Assembly (NCBI RefSeq): GCF_947490415.1
Contig: NZ_CANLGX010000003.1
Location: 599,147-663,146 of the forward strand
Direction: 5' to 3'
DNA from: an uncultured Eudoraea sp.
Lineage (GTDB): Bacteria; Bacteroidota; Bacteroidia; Flavobacteriales; Flavobacteriaceae
DNA length: 64,000 bases
Both the position numbers and the translations under genes were made by a program. Position 1 is the stretch's first letter; the number at the start of each line of letters is the position of its first letter. A model generated the notes under the pieces. It was not told the origin of the DNA. It saw only the letters and a program-made list of their open reading frames with translations, and searched no databases. Below, piece after piece: positions 1 to 8,075 of this stretch.

Positions 1-2
1 AT

Positions 3-122
3 GATAAGAAAGATTATTTTGAATATTGGGGTCTTTATTTCGATTCTGAAAAAGATGCCGTAATCTATGACTTGAAGAATAAATCAATCATTTTTGGCGA
101 CTTATTTATGTTAAATCATTGA
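3..122 (+). CDS. C-terminal fragment of an unidentified protein
   Basis: An open frame runs from the window edge to a TGA at 120-122 and encodes about 39 residues rich in aromatic and charged residues, ending in DLFMLNH. A perfect 12-bp hairpin follows directly, as expected for the end of a transcribed gene. The gene starts outside the window. The fragment is too short for me to assign a family, and no function is claimed. Confidence 0.5.
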   Translation, partial: DKKDYFEYWGLYFDSEKDAVIYDLKNKSIIFGDLFMLNH

Positions 123-128
123 TTAAAA

Positions 129-162
129 TGGAAAACCAATAAATAGGGCTATTGGTTTTCCA
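129..162. terminator. Hairpin between the partial gene and glyA
   Basis: A perfect 12-bp inverted repeat (TGGAAAACCAAT at 129-140, its complement at 151-162) encloses a 10-nt loop. It separates two convergent genes and so can end transcription from both sides. No long T run follows on either strand, so the stem is the main evidence. Confidence 0.6.
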
Positions 163-176
163 TAAAACGGCGTTTG

Positions 177-1454
177 CTATCCATTGTTAAATAACGGAAG
201 GTTTTTCATCAACTTATTAACCTTTTCTTTTACCTTCAAAACGACATCCTCCTCTTCCGGATGAGTAATAACTTCATCTATTAAGTCTACAATTTTGACC
301 ATATCCTGCTCTTTAAGACCTCTGGTAGTTATCGCAGCAGTACCAAATCTAATTCCTGAAGTTATAAAGGGTGATTTATCATCAAATGGAACCATATTTT
401 TATTTGCGGTAATATCAGCTTTGACCAGAATGTTTTCAGCATCCTTTCCGGTAATATTTTTATTTCGCAGATCTATGAGCATCATATGATTATCGGTACC
501 GCCGGAAATTATGTTATAATCTTTGGCAACAAAAGCTGCAGCCATAGCTGCGGCATTTTTCTTTACCTGCAACATATAATGCAAAAATTCATCTGAAAGG
601 GCTTCACCAAAAGCTATTGCCTTGGCTGCTATAATATGCTCTAAAGGCCCTCCCTGGTTACCAGGAAAAACGGCTAGATTAATCAAGGCAGACATTTTTC
701 TTAAATTTCCGTTTTTCAGCTTAATCCCAAAAGGATTATCAAAATCCTGCCCCATTAAAATTAACCCACCTCTGGGGCCTCTAAGGGTTTTATGTGTTGT
801 TGTGGTAACAAAATGACAGTGTGGTATGGGATCATTTAATATCCCTTTTGCAATTAGTCCTGCAGGATGTGCAATATCTGCCAGTAAAAGTGCATCTACA
901 CTATCTGCAATTTCCCTAAATCTTTTAAAATCCATATCCCGGGAATACGCAGAAGCTCCCGCGATAATTAACTTCGGACGCTCCTTTTTAGCTATTTCCT
1001 CTATTTTATCGTAGTTTATCACACCGGTTTCTTCATCTACACCGTAAAACACCGGTCGGTAAAGCTTTCCGGAAAAATTAACCGGTGAACCGTGAGTAAG
1101 ATGACCTCCATGTGAAAGATCAAAACCTAAAATTGTATCCCCGGGATTTAAACATGCCTGGTATACCGCTGCATTTGCCTGAGAACCCGAATGCGGTTGA
1201 ACATTTGCGTATTCCGCGCCAAATAATTCTTTAGCCCTGTCTATTGCCAGTTGTTCAATCTTATCAACTACTTCACACCCCCCGTAATAGCGCTTTCCGG
1301 GATAACCCTCTGCGTATTTGTTGGTTAGAACAGATCCGGCAGCTTCCATAACTTGTGGACTTGTAAAATTTTCAGAAGCAATAAGCTCTATCCCATTTAA
1401 TTGCCGTTCTTTTTCCTCGGCAATTAAGTCAAATATTTGATGGTCGCGTTGCAT
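177..1454 (-). CDS. glyA: Serine hydroxymethyltransferase
   Basis: This cytosolic PLP enzyme converts serine and tetrahydrofolate to glycine and 5,10-methylene-tetrahydrofolate, the main one-carbon source. At 425 aa it has the usual bacterial length. The PLP lysine is K222 in [14 protein letters not shown]. The cofactor-binding D193 lies in [10 protein letters not shown] and the substrate-contacting stretch [13 protein letters not shown] at about 47-59. The ATG start fits the conserved N-terminus ([11 protein letters not shown]). It is transcribed away from fahA, from a separate promoter in the 112-nt gap, where the minus strand carries a near-consensus TACTTTTA box. Confidence 0.98.
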   Translation of the reverse strand: MQRDHQIFDLIAEEKERQLNGIELIASENFTSPQVMEAAGSVLTNKYAEGYPGKRYYGGCEVVDKIEQLAIDRAKELFGAEYANVQPHSGSQANAAVYQACLNPGDTILGFDLSHGGHLTHGSPVNFSGKLYRPVFYGVDEETGVINYDKIEEIAKKERPKLIIAGASAYSRDMDFKRFREIADSVDALLLADIAHPAGLIAKGILNDPIPHCHFVTTTTHKTLRGPRGGLILMGQDFDNPFGIKLKNGNLRKMSALINLAVFPGNQGGPLEHIIAAKAIAFGEALSDEFLHYMLQVKKNAAAMAAAFVAKDYNIISGGTDNHMMLIDLRNKNITGKDAENILVKADITANKNMVPFDDKSPFITSGIRFGTAAITTRGLKEQDMVKIVDLIDEVITHPEEEDVVLKVKEKVNKLMKNLPLFNNG

Positions 1455-1521
1455 AACAATAATCTTGTGTTAAATGAGGCGTAAAAGTACAAATTGCCAG
1501 ACTTTAATAAGAAGAAAATAA

Positions 1522-1529
1522 TATATTTG
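1522..1529 (+). promoter_or_regulatory. Candidate -7 box of fahA
   Basis: TATATTTG matches the flavobacterial -7 consensus TANNTTTG and lies 37 nt upstream of the fahA ATG. No TTG was found 17-23 nt upstream, so only half of the promoter is supported. Confidence 0.35.
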
Positions 1530-1566
1530 ATCAGGAATTTATCAAACATAAATCAACAATTATATC

Positions 1567-2853
1567 ATGTCATTAAAAACAAATGATCCATCCAAGCAAA
1601 CCTGGCTACAAGTAGCCCCTAATTCTGATTTTCCAATTCAGAATATTCCTTTTGGTGTTTTCCTGACAAGGGATGATGTCATAACAATTGGTACTAGAAT
1701 CGGGGATCATGCAATTGATCTTGGAGCACTCCATCAACTGGGTTATTTCAATGGAATTCCGCTTACGGATGATATATTCCTTCAGGATACCTTGAACGAT
1801 TTTATTTCTGATGGTCATAAAACCTGGCGTTTAGTCCGAAATAGGATTAGCGAAATTTTTGACATTAACAACCCTATTCTAAAAGAAAACCAGGAACACT
1901 GCAAAATTGTTTTATTCACAATGGACGAGATAGAAATGCAGCTTCCTGTCCAGATTGGAGATTATACGGATTTTTATTCAAGTAAAGAGCATGCCACTAA
2001 TATTGGTAGTATGTTCCGCGACCCTGAAAATGCATTGTTACCAAATTGGTTGCATATTCCAATTGGGTATCATGGCAGAAGCTCCACAATAATTCCCAGT
2101 GGGAATAATATTCGAAGACCAAAGGGACAGACGTTACCTAAAGGGGCTAACAAACCAGAGTTTGGACCTTCTAAAATGGTTGACTTTGAATTGGAAATGG
2201 CCTTTATAACAACAGATGCTAATAAATTAGGAGAATCTATCCCAATTGACGAGGCTGAAAAGTATATTTTTGGACTGGTTTTACTAAATGACTGGAGTGC
2301 CAGGGACATCCAAAAATGGGAATATGTGCCCCTTGGGCCATTTATGGCAAAGAACTTTGCCTCTTCTATTTCTCCCTGGATTGTTACACTGGAAGCTCTT
2401 GAACCCTTTAGGGTTGAAAGCCCGAAACAAGACCCTAAACCACTACCCTATTTGCAACAAGAGGGAAAAAATAGCTTTGATATTCATTTAGAAGTTTCAA
2501 TAACCCCAGAGGAAGGGGTCCCTACAACGATTACCAGATCAAACTTTAAGTATATGTACTGGACTATGGCGCAACAGCTGGCACATCATACTTCCAATGG
2601 TTGTAAGATACTTAGTGGTGATCTTATGGGCAGTGGTACAATTTCAGGTGCAACCCCTGATTCTTATGGCTCAATGCTGGAATTGGCGTGGCAGGGAACA
2701 AAGCCTGTTAGCCTGCAGAATGGGGAAAAAAGGACATCAATTCAAGATTTCGACACCGTAACTTTAAAAGGATTTTGTGAAAAAGATGGTGTGCGCATTG
2801 GGTTTGGTACGGTAGAGACAAAATTGCTTCCTGCACTAAAAGATAATCTCTAA
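1567..2853 (+). CDS. fahA: Fumarylacetoacetase
   Basis: Catalyses the last step of tyrosine/homogentisate breakdown, splitting fumarylacetoacetate to fumarate and acetoacetate. The 428-aa length is that of the full FAH family with its N-terminal SH3-like domain. By alignment from memory with mammalian FAH, the metal ligands and catalytic residues are present: D135 (DFYSS), H142, E208 and E210 (DFELEMAF), D242 (LLNDWSARD) and K262 (AKNFASS). It stands alone here; the other tyrosine-degradation genes (hppD, hmgA) are not within the visible window. Confidence 0.96.
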   Translation: MSLKTNDPSKQTWLQVAPNSDFPIQNIPFGVFLTRDDVITIGTRIGDHAIDLGALHQLGYFNGIPLTDDIFLQDTLNDFISDGHKTWRLVRNRISEIFDINNPILKENQEHCKIVLFTMDEIEMQLPVQIGDYTDFYSSKEHATNIGSMFRDPENALLPNWLHIPIGYHGRSSTIIPSGNNIRRPKGQTLPKGANKPEFGPSKMVDFELEMAFITTDANKLGESIPIDEAEKYIFGLVLLNDWSARDIQKWEYVPLGPFMAKNFASSISPWIVTLEALEPFRVESPKQDPKPLPYLQQEGKNSFDIHLEVSITPEEGVPTTITRSNFKYMYWTMAQQLAHHTSNGCKILSGDLMGSGTISGATPDSYGSMLELAWQGTKPVSLQNGEKRTSIQDFDTVTLKGFCEKDGVRIGFGTVETKLLPALKDNL

Positions 2854-2889
2854 ATTCAGAATATTAAAAGATCATTTTACCGAATATAT

Positions 2890-2908
2890 ACGATATAATA
2901 TCGTTTTT
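2890..2908 (+). terminator. Candidate terminator of fahA
   Basis: A short hairpin, ACGATA/TATCGT with a 3-nt loop, is followed at once by five T residues, 36 nt after the fahA stop. The stem is only 6 bp and AT-rich. Confidence 0.45.
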
Positions 2909-2928
2909 CGTTATGAGTTATATGTGTT

Positions 2929-2944
2929 TTGGCACAGCTATTGA
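2929..2944 (+). promoter_or_regulatory. Sigma54-like promoter upstream of the lipoprotein gene
   Basis: TTGGCAC at 2929-2935 followed by TTGA at 2941-2944 matches the -24/-12 layout of sigma54 (RpoN) promoters, with exactly 10 nt between GG (2931-2932) and the -12 dinucleotide (2943-2944). The dinucleotide is GA rather than the canonical GC. It lies 32 nt upstream of the next ATG. Whether this organism encodes RpoN cannot be seen here. Confidence 0.35.
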
Positions 2945-2976
2945 AAACTGCTGTTAAAACCCTTAAATATAATATC

Positions 2977-4164
2977 ATGAAAAAAACGATACTCTTTACA
3001 ACAATTTTGGTTCTTTTAATAGCATGCGGAGGTGTTAAAAAAACCCAGGAGGCCATAAATACTGGTAATTATTCCGCTGCCATAAATAAGTCTATTAGAA
3101 ATCTGGCCGATAATAAAACTAAAAAAGGCAACCAACCCTATGTGTTGCTTCTGGAAGAAGCCTTCAAAAAATATACGCAAAGGGAATTAGAAAATATTGC
3201 ATACTTAAAAAAAGAAGGTAACCCTGCCAATTACAACGCGATATTTAATGGCTATAGCCGCTTGAAAAATGTTCAGCAGCAAATAAAACCACTTCTACCC
3301 CTGCAGGTATATGAGGAAGACCGGAATGCCAGATTTTCTTTTACCAATTACGATAATGAGATCCTTGTAGCAAAAGACAATTTATCTGATTATTTATATG
3401 ATAACGCTTCAGAGTTGTTACAGAATGCAAAATACAAGGAGGACTATAGAAATGCTTATAGGGATTTTGAATATCTGAATGAATTAAGTCCTGGATTTGC
3501 TGATAGCAGAGAAAAAATGGACGAGGCCTATATGAAAGGGTTGGACTATGTTAAAGTAAACATGGTTAATGATACAGAGCAAATAGTGCCTGAGCGTTTA
3601 GAAGAAGAGCTTTTGAACTTCAACACTTACGGATTAAACGACCAATGGACACAGTATCATACCAATCCGCTGGCTGAAGTAGACTATGACTATGAAATGG
3701 AAGTCGCCTTCAGAGCCATTAACATATCTCCTGAACAAATCCAGGAAAAACAAATTATTAAGGAAAGACAGATTAAAGACGGAGTTGAAGTACTTGTTGA
3801 TGCAGATGGCAGAGTAGTAAAAGACAGTCTGGGTAATGAAATAAAGGTGGATAGATTCAGGACGGTAAGTTGCAATTTCTATCAGTTTACCCAGCATAAA
3901 TCGGCGCAAGTTACCGGTAATGTAAGTTATATAGATTTGCAAAGAAAACAACAACTCAATTCATACCCTATTAGCAGTGAATTTGTATTTGAGCATGTTT
4001 ATGCAAATTATAACGGTGATAAAAGAGCGCTTGATAACGATCTTGTCCCGCTATTAGAAAGAGTTGCGGTACCATTTCCTTCCAATGAGCAAATGGTTTA
4101 CGATGCCGGGGAGGATTTAAAATCAAGATTGAAGGACATCGTGGTAAGACACAAGTTTAATTAA
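2977..4164 (+). CDS. TPR-like lipoprotein, function unknown
   Basis: Starting at the ATG at 2977, the 395-aa product opens with a lipoprotein signal peptide and lipobox (LLIAC, Cys17), so it is probably anchored in the outer membrane. An upstream TTG at 2929 would keep the frame open but would put extra residues before the signal peptide, so it was not used. Residues of about 25-210 are helical with a repeated pattern (AAINKSIRNL, YRNAYRDFEYLNEL) resembling tetratricopeptide repeats; the C-terminal half looks mostly beta. I do not recognise a named family. The gene is monocistronic, with a strong terminator directly downstream and a sigma54-like site upstream. Confidence 0.8.
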   Translation: MKKTILFTTILVLLIACGGVKKTQEAINTGNYSAAINKSIRNLADNKTKKGNQPYVLLLEEAFKKYTQRELENIAYLKKEGNPANYNAIFNGYSRLKNVQQQIKPLLPLQVYEEDRNARFSFTNYDNEILVAKDNLSDYLYDNASELLQNAKYKEDYRNAYRDFEYLNELSPGFADSREKMDEAYMKGLDYVKVNMVNDTEQIVPERLEEELLNFNTYGLNDQWTQYHTNPLAEVDYDYEMEVAFRAINISPEQIQEKQIIKERQIKDGVEVLVDADGRVVKDSLGNEIKVDRFRTVSCNFYQFTQHKSAQVTGNVSYIDLQRKQQLNSYPISSEFVFEHVYANYNGDKRALDNDLVPLLERVAVPFPSNEQMVYDAGEDLKSRLKDIVVRHKFN

Positions 4165-4170
4165 AATCAG

Positions 4171-4195
4171 AACCCCGAAATTTCGGGGTTTTTTT
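4171..4195. terminator. Bidirectional terminator between lipoprotein gene and ytxJ
   Basis: The 20-bp perfect palindrome AACCCCGAAATTTCGGGGTT (4171-4190) runs into seven T residues on the + strand (4189-4195). It lies between convergent genes and overlaps the last bases of ytxJ. Confidence 0.85.
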
Positions 4196-4589
4196 ATATA
4201 TAGCTTGATAAATTCAGTGATGTAATTCCCCCATGAGATTCATGAGCTACAGCAAAACCGTTTTTTATTATTAAAACCTGAGGTGATTGGTGGTATACCT
4301 GAAATTTTTTTGCAACTTCATTAGAAACTTCCCTGTATCTGTGCAAATCCAAAAAATACAAATCAGCCTGATTTCCCTCTAGGGAATATGAATTCCTGAA
4401 AGATCTGAGAACCATACTGCTGATACCACAGGAAGTGGAGTGTTTAAAAATAATCTGAGGCCTTTTAGAAGAGTTTTGTTTAATCTCAATAAGCTGATCC
4501 ACAGATGTTAAAGGTATCCATGCTATTTTATCCTTTTGTTCCTCAGGGTTTACATTTTTACTACTGAACAAGTTATTAAATACTCCCAT
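4194..4589 (-). CDS. ytxJ: Bacillithiol-system thioredoxin-like protein YtxJ
   Basis: A 131-aa thioredoxin-fold protein with the YtxJ (DUF2847) hallmark FKHSTSCGIS: single redox Cys54, no second Cys of a CXXC pair. Family members are thought to remove bacillithiol from mixed disulfides on proteins, acting as monothiol bacilliredoxins in the cytosol. The length is close to that of Bacillus YtxJ plus an N-terminal extension. It is divergent from clpB across a 163-nt gap that carries a palindromic element, so the two genes may share stress control. The exact thiol used by this organism is inferred, since bsh genes are not in the window. Confidence 0.85.
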   Translation of the reverse strand: MGVFNNLFSSKNVNPEEQKDKIAWIPLTSVDQLIEIKQNSSKRPQIIFKHSTSCGISSMVLRSFRNSYSLEGNQADLYFLDLHRYREVSNEVAKKFQVYHQSPQVLIIKNGFAVAHESHGGITSLNLSSYI

Positions 4590-4635
4590 TTTTCTTTTAA
4601 AGCTAATTAGTCGATTTTTTTATTTCCATACAATC

Positions 4636-4679
4636 TGTCGAAATGTCCTGCGAAAAGATGATTTTTCCGACATTTTGTC
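4636..4679. promoter_or_regulatory. Palindromic operator-like element between ytxJ and clpB
   Basis: The perfect palindrome GACATTTTGTC (4669-4679) is preceded by a near-matching inverted copy, TGTCGAAATGTC (4636-4647), so the larger repeat AAATGTC/GACATTT spans 4641-4675. It is not the HrcA CIRCE sequence. Its position between two divergent stress genes suggests a regulator site, but the binding protein is unknown. Confidence 0.35.
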
Positions 4680-4752
4680 TGTTTATTCTTCGTGGTAAGA
4701 TTGTTGTCCTTTATAATTCAAAATTAAACATTAACGGCAAAAAACATATATA

Positions 4753-7353
4753 ATGAACATTAATAATTTTACCATAAAATCTCAGGAAGTCATACAGCAT
4801 GCGCAAATACTTGCACAGAGTATGGAAAATCCGCAAATTGAAAATGAACATATTTATAAAGCAATCGTGGAGATTGATGAGAATGTACTCCCGTTTGTCT
4901 TAAAAAAATTAAATATTAATATCTCTCTGGTAAACCAAATACTTGAAAAAGATCTGGAAAGTTTACCAAAGGTCTCTGGAGGAGAAATACTCTTTTCTAA
5001 AGAAGCGGGTAAAACATTGAATGAAGCTAACGTTATTGCAAGAAAGATGGAGGATGAATATGTTTCCATCGAACATCTAATAGTTGCTCTTTTTAAATCT
5101 AATAGTAAAATTTCAAAAATATTAAAGGATCAGGGTATTCAGGAAAAAGATCTTTTGGCCGCGATTGAAGAATTGCGAAAAGGAGGTAAAGTTACTTCGC
5201 AAAGCGCCGAAGAAACTTATAATTCATTGAATAAATATGCGAGAAACCTGAATGACCTCGCAGATAAAGGTAAACTGGATCCTGTTATTGGACGTGATGA
5301 GGAAATAAGAAGAATACTTCAAATTCTTTCCAGGCGAACCAAGAATAACCCTATGTTGGTTGGGGAACCAGGAACTGGTAAAACTGCAATAGCAGAAGGA
5401 CTTGCCCATAGAATTGTCCAAGGGGATATCCCGGAAAACTTAAAAGATAAAGTTATTTATTCCCTGGATATGGGGGCGCTTATAGCAGGTGCAAAATATA
5501 AAGGAGAATTTGAGGAACGGCTAAAATCAGTTATTAAAGAGGTGACCAGTTCAGATGGCAATATTGTACTCTTTATCGACGAAATACACACCCTTGTTGG
5601 TGCCGGTGGTGGTCAGGGAGCAATGGATGCGGCAAATATTCTAAAACCCGCTTTGGCAAGAGGAGATTTACGCGCTATTGGTGCCACAACATTGGATGAA
5701 TATCAAAAATACTTCGAAAAAGATAAAGCACTCGAGCGAAGGTTTCAAAAAGTTACGGTAAACGAACCTGATACGGAAAGTGCAATTTCAATATTACGTG
5801 GTATTAAGGAAAAATATGAGGCACACCATAAAGTAAGAATTATGGACGAAGCTGTTATTTCTGCAGTCGAATTATCACAGCGATATATTACCAATAGATT
5901 TTTGCCGGATAAAGCTATTGACTTAATGGATGAAGCCGCGGCTAAACTTCGAATGGAGATAAATTCCAAACCAGAAGAATTGGATGTACTGGACAGAAAG
6001 ATCATGCAATTGGAGATTGAAATTGAAGCAATCAAAAGAGAAGATGATCAGGCTAAACTTAAAGTACTTAATGTAGATCTGGCCAATATCAAAGAAGATA
6101 GAAATGAAATTTTTGCTAAGTGGGAAAGCGAAAAAACGGTAATTGATAATATCCAAAAAACAAAACTGGATATTGAAAATTTCAAACAAGAGGCTGAAAG
6201 GGCAGAGCGAAATGGGGACTACGGTAAAGTAGCGGAATTGCGATATGGAAAAATAAAAGAAGCTCATGCGCGCTTAGAATCACTTCAAAAGGATCTTAGC
6301 AATGAACAGAAAAAAGGAACCCTTATCAAAGAAGAAGTAACTACCGAAGATATTGCAGAGGTGGTCGCTAAATGGACGGGTATTCCAGTTAAAAAGATGT
6401 TACAAAGTGAACGCGAAAAACTATTAAAGCTGGAAGATGTGTTACACAAGCGTGTTGTTGGGCAGGAAGAGGCCATTCAGGCCGTATCTGATGCTATCAG
6501 AAGAAGCAGAGCAGGTTTGCAGGACACCAAACGCCCTATCGGCTCATTCTTATTCCTCGGCACCACCGGGGTTGGAAAAACCGAATTGGCAAAAACTTTA
6601 GCAGCTTATCTGTTTGATGATGAAAATGCACTTACCAGAATTGATATGAGCGAATATCAGGAGCGTCACTCAGTAAGTAGATTGATAGGGGCTCCTCCGG
6701 GGTATATCGGTTACGATGAAGGTGGTCAACTTACCGAAGCCGTGCGCCGTAAACCCTATTCTGTGATACTTTTAGATGAGATAGAAAAAGCACATCCGGA
6801 TACATTTAATATCCTATTGCAAGTACTGGATGAAGGAAGGCTTACAGACAACAAGGGAAGAGTTGCTGATTTCAAAAATACTATAATCATAATGACCAGT
6901 AATATGGGCAGCCATATTATTCAGGAGAAATTTGAGGTCTTGGACGACATATATTCGGCAATGGAGTCTGCCCGAATTGAGGTTATGGGACTTCTTAGAA
7001 AAACTATTCGACCTGAATTCCTTAACAGAATAGATGATATTATTATGTTTACTCCCCTTAACAAAGAGGATATTACACAGATTGTTAAACTGCAACTGGA
7101 TCAGCTTAAAAAAATGCTCTCTAAGCAACATATCACAATTGATGCAACAGATGAAGCCATTGCTTACCTTGCACAACGTGGTTATGACCCACAATACGGG
7201 GCCAGGCCAATAAAAAGAGTGATTCAGAAAGAGGTGTTAAACAGCCTCTCAAAAGAATTACTCAGCGGTAAAGTTAAGGCAGATAGTGTTGTGCTAATAG
7301 ATTCTTTTAATGATGGTCTGGTTTTTAGAAATCAAAGTGAATTAGTTAATTAA
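4753..7353 (+). CDS. clpB: ATP-dependent disaggregase ClpB
   Basis: This hexameric AAA+ chaperone pulls polypeptides out of aggregates together with DnaK/DnaJ. The 866-aa chain has, in order: a Clp N domain (1-145), a first AAA module with Walker A GEPGTGKT (204-211) and Walker B LFIDEIHT, a coiled-coil middle domain (about 405-530) and a second AAA module with GTTGVGKT (603-610) and [11 protein letters not shown]. The middle domain and the lack of a ClpP-docking loop distinguish it from ClpA/ClpC. It starts at ATG 4753, is monocistronic, and is followed by a strong double-stem terminator. Confidence 0.98.
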   Translation: MNINNFTIKSQEVIQHAQILAQSMENPQIENEHIYKAIVEIDENVLPFVLKKLNINISLVNQILEKDLESLPKVSGGEILFSKEAGKTLNEANVIARKMEDEYVSIEHLIVALFKSNSKISKILKDQGIQEKDLLAAIEELRKGGKVTSQSAEETYNSLNKYARNLNDLADKGKLDPVIGRDEEIRRILQILSRRTKNNPMLVGEPGTGKTAIAEGLAHRIVQGDIPENLKDKVIYSLDMGALIAGAKYKGEFEERLKSVIKEVTSSDGNIVLFIDEIHTLVGAGGGQGAMDAANILKPALARGDLRAIGATTLDEYQKYFEKDKALERRFQKVTVNEPDTESAISILRGIKEKYEAHHKVRIMDEAVISAVELSQRYITNRFLPDKAIDLMDEAAAKLRMEINSKPEELDVLDRKIMQLEIEIEAIKREDDQAKLKVLNVDLANIKEDRNEIFAKWESEKTVIDNIQKTKLDIENFKQEAERAERNGDYGKVAELRYGKIKEAHARLESLQKDLSNEQKKGTLIKEEVTTEDIAEVVAKWTGIPVKKMLQSEREKLLKLEDVLHKRVVGQEEAIQAVSDAIRRSRAGLQDTKRPIGSFLFLGTTGVGKTELAKTLAAYLFDDENALTRIDMSEYQERHSVSRLIGAPPGYIGYDEGGQLTEAVRRKPYSVILLDEIEKAHPDTFNILLQVLDEGRLTDNKGRVADFKNTIIIMTSNMGSHIIQEKFEVLDDIYSAMESARIEVMGLLRKTIRPEFLNRIDDIIMFTPLNKEDITQIVKLQLDQLKKMLSKQHITIDATDEAIAYLAQRGYDPQYGARPIKRVIQKEVLNSLSKELLSGKVKADSVVLIDSFNDGLVFRNQSELVN

Positions 7354-7373
7354 TCCTGTTAATAATTGAAAAG

Positions 7374-7415
7374 TGTACCCTTCCGATTTACATCGGCATA
7401 GGGTACATTTTTTTT
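7374..7415 (+). terminator. clpB terminator
   Basis: A two-tier hairpin: outer arms TGTACCC (7374-7380) and GGGTACA (7401-7407), inner arms CCGAT/ATCGG with a 4-nt loop, then a run of eight T residues. It lies 20 nt after the clpB stop. Confidence 0.85.
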
Positions 7416-7430
7416 ATGCATTAAAATACC

Positions 7431-7457
7431 ATACAGTATATAGATTTTTTATCTTCG
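7431..7457 (+). promoter_or_regulatory. Promoter and possible operator of the TetR-type gene
   Basis: TATCTTCG (7450-7457), close to the flavobacterial TANNTTTG box, lies 17 nt before the ATG. The 9-bp palindrome ATACAGTAT (7431-7439) just upstream could be an autoregulatory operator; this part is speculative. Confidence 0.35.
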
Positions 7458-7474
7458 TACAAAATAGAAGACCC

Positions 7475-8071
7475 ATGCCAACTAAAGCTGAAAGAACTAC
7501 TGCATATATTATTGAAACTGTAGCCCCTATCTTCAATAAGCATGGCTATGTGGGAACCAGCATGAATGACCTTACTGAAGCAACCGGTCTTACAAAGGGA
7601 GCGTTATATGGTAATTTTGAAAATAAAGAGGCCCTTGCCATTGCCGCTTTTGAATATAACAGCAAACAACTTCTGAAGGCCATTGATGATAAGTTGAATG
7701 TCGAAGGTACAGCCCTGGAAAAACTATTTTCCCTTACTGATTTTTATCGCCATTATGACTCTTTCACAGCAAGCATGGGAGGTTGTCCCGTTTTAAATGT
7801 GGGTGTAGATGCCAAATATAACAATGCTATTTTAAAGGCAGCAGCGAATGAAACAATACGAACAATTGAAGGGAAAATTGCTTTGGTTCTGGAAAATGGG
7901 GTAAAGAACAATGAGTTGAAACTTCCTGTTACCCCTTTGCAATTTGCAAAACAATTATACACAATGATTCAAGGAGCTACAGCCATGGCAACAATTACAG
8001 GTGACAGGAAATATCTTATTAATACCATCGCGTACCTTGATGTTCTGGTTAAAAAAGAAATCAAAAAATAG
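7475..8071 (+). CDS. TetR/AcrR-family transcriptional regulator
   Basis: A 198-aa regulator starting at ATG 7475 (MPTKAERTTAYI); an earlier in-frame start lies inside the clpB terminator and was rejected. The N-terminal helix-turn-helix is typical (GTSMNDLTEATGLTKGALYGNF, split here at about 27-48). The C-terminal ligand domain contains MGGCPVLN with Cys104, a position reminiscent of the reactive Cys of NemR-like electrophile sensors. Its target is unknown; it is not divergent from an obvious efflux or reductase gene. It converges with the PorP/SprF-like gene with only 4 nt between the stops. Confidence 0.9.
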   Translation: MPTKAERTTAYIIETVAPIFNKHGYVGTSMNDLTEATGLTKGALYGNFENKEALAIAAFEYNSKQLLKAIDDKLNVEGTALEKLFSLTDFYRHYDSFTASMGGCPVLNVGVDAKYNNAILKAAANETIRTIEGKIALVLENGVKNNELKLPVTPLQFAKQLYTMIQGATAMATITGDRKYLINTIAYLDVLVKKEIKK

Positions 8072-8075
8072 CTAT

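Noticed and set aside
4636..4679. CIRCE/HrcA operator before clpB
   Set aside because: The arms do not match TTAGCACTC-N9-GAGTGCTAA.
5923..6267. A 114-codon minus-strand frame inside clpB
   Set aside because: It is Phe/Ile-rich and mirrors the charged coiled-coil region of clpB; no independent evidence.
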